Assembly: GCA_945828175.1 (NCBI GenBank)
Contig: CALZQD010000028.1
Span: 1 to 10,483 of the forward strand
Source of the DNA: an uncultured Bacteroidales bacterium
GTDB taxonomy: Bacteria; Bacteroidota; Bacteroidia; Bacteroidales; Muribaculaceae
DNA length: 10,483 nucleotides
Reading direction: 5' to 3'
This document shows, in pieces, positions 6,151 through 10,483 of this stretch. Position 1 is the first letter of the stretch; every line of letters begins with the position of its first letter. The position numbers were made by a program, and so were the translations under genes. The notes below the pieces were generated by a model, which saw only the letters and a list, made by a program, of their open reading frames with translations, was not told the origin of the DNA and did no database searches.

Positions 6151-6726
6151 TTATTCGTTAAGATAAGCAATCAGTTTTGCCACGGCGCGGCCGCGATGGC
6201 TCACGGCGTTCTTCTCGTCGGGTGTCGCCTCGGCGAAAGTCATCTCCCAGCCTTCTGGCCTGAAGACGGGGTCATAGCCGAAGCCTTCGCTTCCCGAAGG
6301 AAACTTCATGATTTCGCCGTCGACTATACCCTCGAACAGGTGGGTCTCGCAGCCTTTTATCAGGGCGATGACCGTTCTGAATCTCGCCCGGCGGTTTTCC
6401 TCGCCCTCGAGCATCGCGAGCAGCTTGGCCATGTTGGCTTTCGAGTCGTGACCGGGGCCGGCGAAGCGCGCCGAGTATACTCCGGGCTGACCGCCGAGCG
6501 CGTCGACCTCGAGGCCGGTGTCGTCGGCGAAGCAGTCGTAGCCATAACGCTCCTTGACCCAGCGGGCTTTCTGCAGGGCATTGCCTTCGAGCGTATCGGC
6601 CGTCTCGGGTATGTCGTCGTGACAGCCTATATCGCCGAGACTCAGCAGTTCGAAGCTGCCGCCTATAATCTGGCGCAGCTCCGAGAGCTTATGTTCGTTA
6701 TTTGTGGCAAATACTAATTTTTCCAT
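6151..6726 (-). CDS. rdgB: XTP/dITP (non-canonical purine NTP) pyrophosphatase
   Basis: This 191-residue HAM1/RdgB-family enzyme hydrolyses dITP, ITP and XTP to monophosphates and so keeps deaminated purines out of nucleic acids; it is cytosolic and Mg-dependent. Family motifs are complete: the N-terminal nucleotide-binding [12 protein letters not shown] (6-17), the acidic [16 protein letters not shown] (39-54), [26 protein letters not shown] (65-90) with the general-base D69, GFGYDPVF (148-155) and SHRGRA (176-181). Length is typical. It follows leuS by 62 nt and precedes the porZ-like gene by 13 nt in the same direction, so it is likely co-transcribed with both. The 62-nt gap contains only a weak AGCCAA/TTGGCT inverted repeat and no clear promoter. 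Confidence 0.96.
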   Translation of the reverse strand: MEKLVFATNNEHKLSELRQIIGGSFELLSLGDIGCHDDIPETADTLEGNALQKARWVKERYGYDCFADDTGLEVDALGGQPGVYSARFAGPGHDSKANMAKLLAMLEGEENRRARFRTVIALIKGCETHLFEGIVDGEIMKFPSGSEGFGYDPVFRPEGWEMTFAEATPDEKNAVSHRGRAVAKLIAYLNE

Positions 6727-6788
6727 AAGAGAGATGATATAATTAACGGCAAATCAGCCAAATTATTATCTCCTGACGTTGGCTTAAC

Positions 6789-9563
6789 TTATCCTATTAC
6801 TATGTTTACGATTTTGCCCGGTACGACGATAATCTTTTTGATGTTCTTGCCGTCGATCCATTTGGCTGCGAGCTCATGGCCGAGAGCCATTTTCTCGACG
6901 TCCTCCTTGGCTGCGTCGGCCGGAGCGCTGATATTATAGCGGGCCTTGCCGTTGAACGACACCGCATAGTTGACGGTGTCTTCCTTGAGGTAGTCCTCGT
7001 TGAATGCAGGCCACTGTGCGTCGCAGATCGTTGTGTCGCGGCCTATCGCTGAGTGCCAGAGTTCTTCGGCGACATGCGGAGCAAAAGGAGCGAGCACGAC
7101 AAGCAATTCGGCAAGCACTTCGCGCGAGCGGCATTTCTGCGAGGCGAGTTCGTTGACGCAGATCATGAATGCGGCGATCGATGTATTATATGAGAATGTC
7201 TCGATGTCGCCGGTCACTTTCTTTATCAGTTTGTGGAGGCTCTTGAGGTTCTCTTTCGTCGGTTCGCTGTCGTCGACATGCAGGGTATCGCCTTTATAGA
7301 AGAGACCCCAGAGTTTCTTGATAAAGCGGTTGACGCCGTCGATGCCGTTGGTGTCCCAGGGTTTGCTCTGTTCGAGCGGGCCGAGGAACATCTCGTAGAG
7401 TCGCAGCGTGTCGGCGCCGTAGCGCTCGACGATGTCGTCGGGATTGACGACGTTAAACATCGACTTCGACATCTTCTCTACGGCATAGCCACAGACATAT
7501 TTGCCGTCTTCGAGGATGAATTCGGCTGTCTTGTATTCGGGACGCCAGTTTTTAAACGCCTCGGTGTCGAGGATGTCGTTGCTGACGATATTGACGTCGA
7601 CATGGATGGGCGTTACGTCGTATTGGTCGATAAGACCGCGGCTGACGAACGTGTTGGTGTCTTTTATTCTGTATACGAAGTTACTTCGGCCCTGGATCAT
7701 GCCCTGATTGACGAGTTTCTTGAAGGGCTCGTCCTCGCATACCTCGCCGAGGTCATAGAGGAATTTATTCCAGAAACGGCTGTAGATAAGGTGGCCGGTG
7801 GCGTGTTCTGTGCCGCCTATATATAAGTCGACCGAACGCCAGTAGTCGTTTGCCTCGTGCGATACAAGAGCCTCGTTGTTGCGCGGGTCCATATAGCGCA
7901 GATAGTAGGCCGACGAACCGGCGAAGCCGGGCATCGTGCATAGTTCGAGCGGGTAGCCCTCGGGCGAAACCCAGTTTTCGGCGCGTCCCAGCGGCGGCTC
8001 GCCGCTTTCTGTCGGCAGATAGCGGTCGATCTGCGGAAGCTTGAGGGGCAGCAGCGACTCGTCGAGCATCTCGGGTATGCCTTCCTTATAATATACAGGG
8101 AAAGGCTCGCCCCAGTAGCGCTGACGGCTGAAGATGGCGTCGCGAAGACGATAGTTTGTCTTCACCTTGCCTATGCCTTCGGCCTCGATGAAGCGTTTGG
8201 TCTCGGCGATGGCTTCTTTGACTTCTTTACCGTTGAGGTCGAGGCGGCCGTTCGACGAGTTGATCATCTTGCCTGACTTGGCGTCGAAGCTCTCTTCAGA
8301 GACATCTGCGCCTTCGATAAGCGGTATGATAGGGAGGTCGAAGTGACGGGCGAAGGCATAGTCGCGGCTGTCGTGGGCAGGCACGGCCATGATGGCGCCC
8401 GTGCCGTAGCCGGCGAGCACATAGTCGCTGACCCAGACGGGAATCTTCTTGCCCGTAACGGGATTGATGGCATAAGCGCCCGTGAAGACACCTGACACTT
8501 TTTTATCTATCATGCGCTCGCGCTCGGTCTTGTGCTTGATGCTGTCGAGGTAGGCGTTGACTTCCTCGCGGCGCTCGGGCGTCGTTATCTTCTCGACATA
8601 GGCGCTCTCGGGTGCGAGCACCATGAATGTCACGCCGAAGATTGTGTCGGCGCGGGTGGTGAATATCTCGAGCTCGAGGTCGCTGTTGTCGACCTTGAAT
8701 ATCATCTCGGCGCCCTCTGAGCGACCGATCCAGTTGCGCTGGGTCTCTTTGAGCGAGTCGGTCCAGTCGAGTCTCTCGAGGCTGTCGAGCAGACGGCCGG
8801 CATAGGCCGACACGCGCAGACACCACTGATACATCAGCTTCTGCTCGACGGGATAGCCACCACGAATCGACACACCCTCGCTGACTTCGTCGTTGGCGAG
8901 AACGGTGCCGAGCTTCGGACACCAGTTGACCATCGTGTTGCCGAGATAGGCGATGCGGTAGTTCATCAGCGTGTCGCTCTTCTCTTTGGCACTCATGCCC
9001 TTCCAGCGCTCGGCTGTGAATTCGAACTCTTTCGTCGAGGCGGCGTTGATGCCTTCGGTGCCTTTTTCCTCGAAGTGCTTTATGAGTTTCGAGATGGGCA
9101 TAGCCTTGTCGGCGTCCTTATCATAATATGAGTTGAACATTTTTATAAATGCCCACTGTGTCCATTTGTAATACTCGGGGTCGCAGGTCTTGATCTCGCG
9201 GTCCCAGTCATAGCAGAAACCTATTTTGTCGAGCTGGCTGCGATAGCGGGCGATGTTCTGCATCGTCGTCACCTCGGGATGCTGACCCGTCTGTATGGCA
9301 TACTGCTCGGCGGGAAGACCGTAGGCGTCGTAGCCCATCGGGTGAAGCACGTTGAAGCCCTGCAGACGTTTGTAGCGCGAGTAGATATCGCTGGCGATAT
9401 AGCCCAGCGGGTGGCCTACATGAAGACCGGCTCCCGACGGATAGGGGAACATGTCGAGCACATAGAATTTCTTGCGGTTCTTGTCTATCTCGGCGTGATA
9501 GACTTTGTTCTCACGCCAATAGTTCTGCCAGCGGCTCTCTATTTCTCTATGATTGTATTCCAT
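6789..9563 (-). CDS. leuS: Leucyl-tRNA synthetase
   Basis: This class I aminoacyl-tRNA synthetase charges tRNA-Leu in the cytosol. The 924-residue protein shows the Rossmann signature [17 protein letters not shown] with HVGH at 48-51. It has the bacterial editing (CP1) domain, with TTRADTIFG at 302-310 and [15 protein letters not shown] at 387-401, and the catalytic loop KMSKS at 697-701. A C-terminal helical anticodon-binding region ([10 protein letters not shown] near 827-836) follows, then the small C-terminal tRNA-binding domain ending in [13 protein letters not shown]. The longer stretch around 145-200, between the first half of the active site and [14 protein letters not shown], is typical of Bacteroidetes LeuRS as I recall it. 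All motifs are intact. It starts 32 nt after the nadA stop on the same strand, with an A-rich leader and no strong ribosome-binding site. Confidence 0.98.
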   Translation of the reverse strand: MEYNHREIESRWQNYWRENKVYHAEIDKNRKKFYVLDMFPYPSGAGLHVGHPLGYIASDIYSRYKRLQGFNVLHPMGYDAYGLPAEQYAIQTGQHPEVTTMQNIARYRSQLDKIGFCYDWDREIKTCDPEYYKWTQWAFIKMFNSYYDKDADKAMPISKLIKHFEEKGTEGINAASTKEFEFTAERWKGMSAKEKSDTLMNYRIAYLGNTMVNWCPKLGTVLANDEVSEGVSIRGGYPVEQKLMYQWCLRVSAYAGRLLDSLERLDWTDSLKETQRNWIGRSEGAEMIFKVDNSDLELEIFTTRADTIFGVTFMVLAPESAYVEKITTPERREEVNAYLDSIKHKTERERMIDKKVSGVFTGAYAINPVTGKKIPVWVSDYVLAGYGTGAIMAVPAHDSRDYAFARHFDLPIIPLIEGADVSEESFDAKSGKMINSSNGRLDLNGKEVKEAIAETKRFIEAEGIGKVKTNYRLRDAIFSRQRYWGEPFPVYYKEGIPEMLDESLLPLKLPQIDRYLPTESGEPPLGRAENWVSPEGYPLELCTMPGFAGSSAYYLRYMDPRNNEALVSHEANDYWRSVDLYIGGTEHATGHLIYSRFWNKFLYDLGEVCEDEPFKKLVNQGMIQGRSNFVYRIKDTNTFVSRGLIDQYDVTPIHVDVNIVSNDILDTEAFKNWRPEYKTAEFILEDGKYVCGYAVEKMSKSMFNVVNPDDIVERYGADTLRLYEMFLGPLEQSKPWDTNGIDGVNRFIKKLWGLFYKGDTLHVDDSEPTKENLKSLHKLIKKVTGDIETFSYNTSIAAFMICVNELASQKCRSREVLAELLVVLAPFAPHVAEELWHSAIGRDTTICDAQWPAFNEDYLKEDTVNYAVSFNGKARYNISAPADAAKEDVEKMALGHELAAKWIDGKNIKKIIVVPGKIVNIVIG

Positions 9564-9595
9564 ATATATTATAGTTCTTTTTGTTTCGTGGATTA

Positions 9596-10438
9596 TTATG
9601 AAAGTTCGAGCATGCGCTCAATCGGGCGGCGCGCCTTTTCGGCTATGGCCGGGTCGATGTTGATTTCGGGTGTCTCGTCGCGCAGGCAGTCGCGCAGCTT
9701 CTCGAGGGTGTTGAGCTTCATGTAGCCGCACTCGTTGCAGGCGCAACCTGCCTCGTCGGGCGGAGCGGGTATAAAGGTCTTGCCGGGGCAGCGTTTGCGC
9801 AGCTCGTGGATGATGCCGCTCTCTGTCGCTACGATGAAGGTCTTCTCGTCGCTGTCTACCGCATATTTGATGAGCGCCGCGGTCGAGCCTACCTTGTCGG
9901 CAAGCATTACAAGGCTCTTCTTGCATTCGGGATGGGCGAGCACCTTGGCTCCGGGATATTCCTCTTTGAGTTTGAGCAGACGCTCTACCGAGAATTTCTC
10001 GTGGACGTGGCAGGCACCGTCCCAGAGCACCATCTTGCGGCCTGTCACCGAATTTATATAATTGCCCAAATTGCGGTCGGGGCCGAAGATGATCTTCTCG
10101 TCCTTGGCAAAAGTCTCGACTATCTTCTGTGCGTTGCTCGAAGTCACCAATACATCGGTCAGGGCCTTCACTCCTACCGAGGTGTTGACATACGAGACGA
10201 CCTTGTGGTCGGGATAGCGGGCAATGAACTTCTCAAAATCGGCGGCATCGCAGCTGTCGGCAAGCGAGCAGCCGGCCTCGGCATCGGGTACGAGCACCTT
10301 CTTGTCTGGACAGAGAATCTTCGCCGTCTCGCCCATGAAGTGTACGCCGCAGAGCACGATGATATCGACGTCTTTCAGCGTGGCCGCATACTGGGCCAAG
10401 GCGAGTGAATCGCCGATGTGGTCTGCTATGTCCTGTAT
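9596..10438 (-). CDS. nadA: Quinolinate synthase, 5' end missing
   Basis: NadA condenses iminoaspartate (from NadB) with dihydroxyacetone phosphate to make quinolinate for NAD, using a [4Fe-4S] cluster. The genuine part covers 280 residues and begins at [18 protein letters not shown]; a complete NadA would have a few dozen more residues before this. Three cluster-ligand cysteines are recognisable: in the segment [17 protein letters not shown] (C43 of the partial protein), in AHPEC (C172) and in CNECGYM (C237). The last motif has Gly where Pro is common. The apparent start MYKRQ is encoded entirely by the adapter at 10439-10483 and must not be annotated as the N-terminus. It is the first visible gene of the minus-strand series ahead of leuS. 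Confidence 0.95.
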   Translation of the reverse strand: MQDIADHIGDSLALAQYAATLKDVDIIVLCGVHFMGETAKILCPDKKVLVPDAEAGCSLADSCDAADFEKFIARYPDHKVVSYVNTSVGVKALTDVLVTSSNAQKIVETFAKDEKIIFGPDRNLGNYINSVTGRKMVLWDGACHVHEKFSVERLLKLKEEYPGAKVLAHPECKKSLVMLADKVGSTAALIKYAVDSDEKTFIVATESGIIHELRKRCPGKTFIPAPPDEAGCACNECGYMKLNTLEKLRDCLRDETPEINIDPAIAEKARRPIERMLELS

Positions 10439-10483
10439 CTGTCTCTTATACACATCTGACGCTGCCGACGATATGCAGTGTGT
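10439..10483. other. Illumina Nextera adapter plus i5 index (contamination)
   Basis: From 10439 the sequence reads CTGTCTCTTATACACATCT, the Tn5 mosaic end, followed by GACGCTGCCGACGA to 10471. Together these are the exact reverse complement of the Nextera Read-1 adapter. The next 8 bases, TATGCAGT (10472-10479), are the reverse complement of ACTGCATA, the standard i5 index S506/N506. The final GTGT (10480-10483) is the start of the P5 flow-cell sequence. These bases are not from the organism, and they create a false MYKRQ start on the nadA frame. Confidence 0.98.

Noticed and set aside
6138..6170. Upstream start extending the porZ-like protein by 11 residues
   Set aside because: It would overlap rdgB and place a polar stretch before an otherwise well-formed signal peptide beginning at 6137.
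6196..6717. Plus-strand frame of 173 codons covering almost all of rdgB
   Set aside because: It is entirely antisense to rdgB, whose motifs are complete; the translation has no family features.
6756..6784. AGCCAA/TTGGCT inverted repeat between leuS and rdgB as a terminator
   Set aside because: It has only 6 pairs with a 17-nt loop and no T tract, so it is too weak to claim.
9806..10408. Plus-strand frame of 200 codons opposite nadA
   Set aside because: It is antisense to conserved NadA sequence including cluster-ligand regions, and shows no motif of its own.

Overview
The window looks like one complete contig from a metagenome or draft assembly of a Bacteroidales bacterium, plausibly Muribaculaceae-like, although family rank cannot be settled here. 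The evidence is an approximately 490-residue LepB with a large internal insertion next to a WbqC-family gene, a PorZ-like surface beta-propeller protein with a type IX secretion (T9SS) C-terminal domain, a Bacteroidetes-type LeuRS, and a -7 promoter match (TAnnTTTG) with little sign of Shine-Dalgarno sequences. Both ends look technical. The last 45 bases (10439-10483) are an Illumina Nextera Read-1 adapter plus the start of an i5 index, and the first ~60 bases are an abnormally C-rich tail.

Layout. (1) 113-800 holds a small HUH/Y1 transposase of the IS200 / REP-associated (RAYT) type at 265-708. It is framed by two exactly 87-nt inverted modules, 156-242 and 714-800. Each module has three hairpins in the same order and at the same spacing, and an extra solo copy of the outer hairpin lies at 113-127. 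(2) 801-1045 is a non-coding spacer with hairpin-forming sequences and a candidate promoter at 1020-1027. (3) On the plus strand, lepB (signal peptidase I) and a wbqC-family gene overlap by ATGA. (4) On the minus strand, from right to left, lie nadA (5' end missing), leuS, rdgB, a porZ-like gene and an unidentified 173-residue protein. They are spaced 13 to 62 nt apart and so probably form one operon or a set of overlapping transcripts. The plus and minus groups converge and overlap by 9 nt at 3169-3177, inside nested inverted repeats.

Working together: LepB cleaves signal peptides of exported proteins, and such proteins include the PorZ-like protein, which carries its own signal peptide and T9SS tail. 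nadA (NAD synthesis), leuS (tRNA charging) and rdgB (nucleotide-pool cleaning) are housekeeping genes. The PorZ-like gene is the one cell-surface function in that operon. The least explained parts are the three-hairpin modules around the transposase, the unidentified gene after porZ, and the symmetric structure at the convergent stops. I see no CRISPR array, tRNA, rRNA, phage gene or obvious new defence system.
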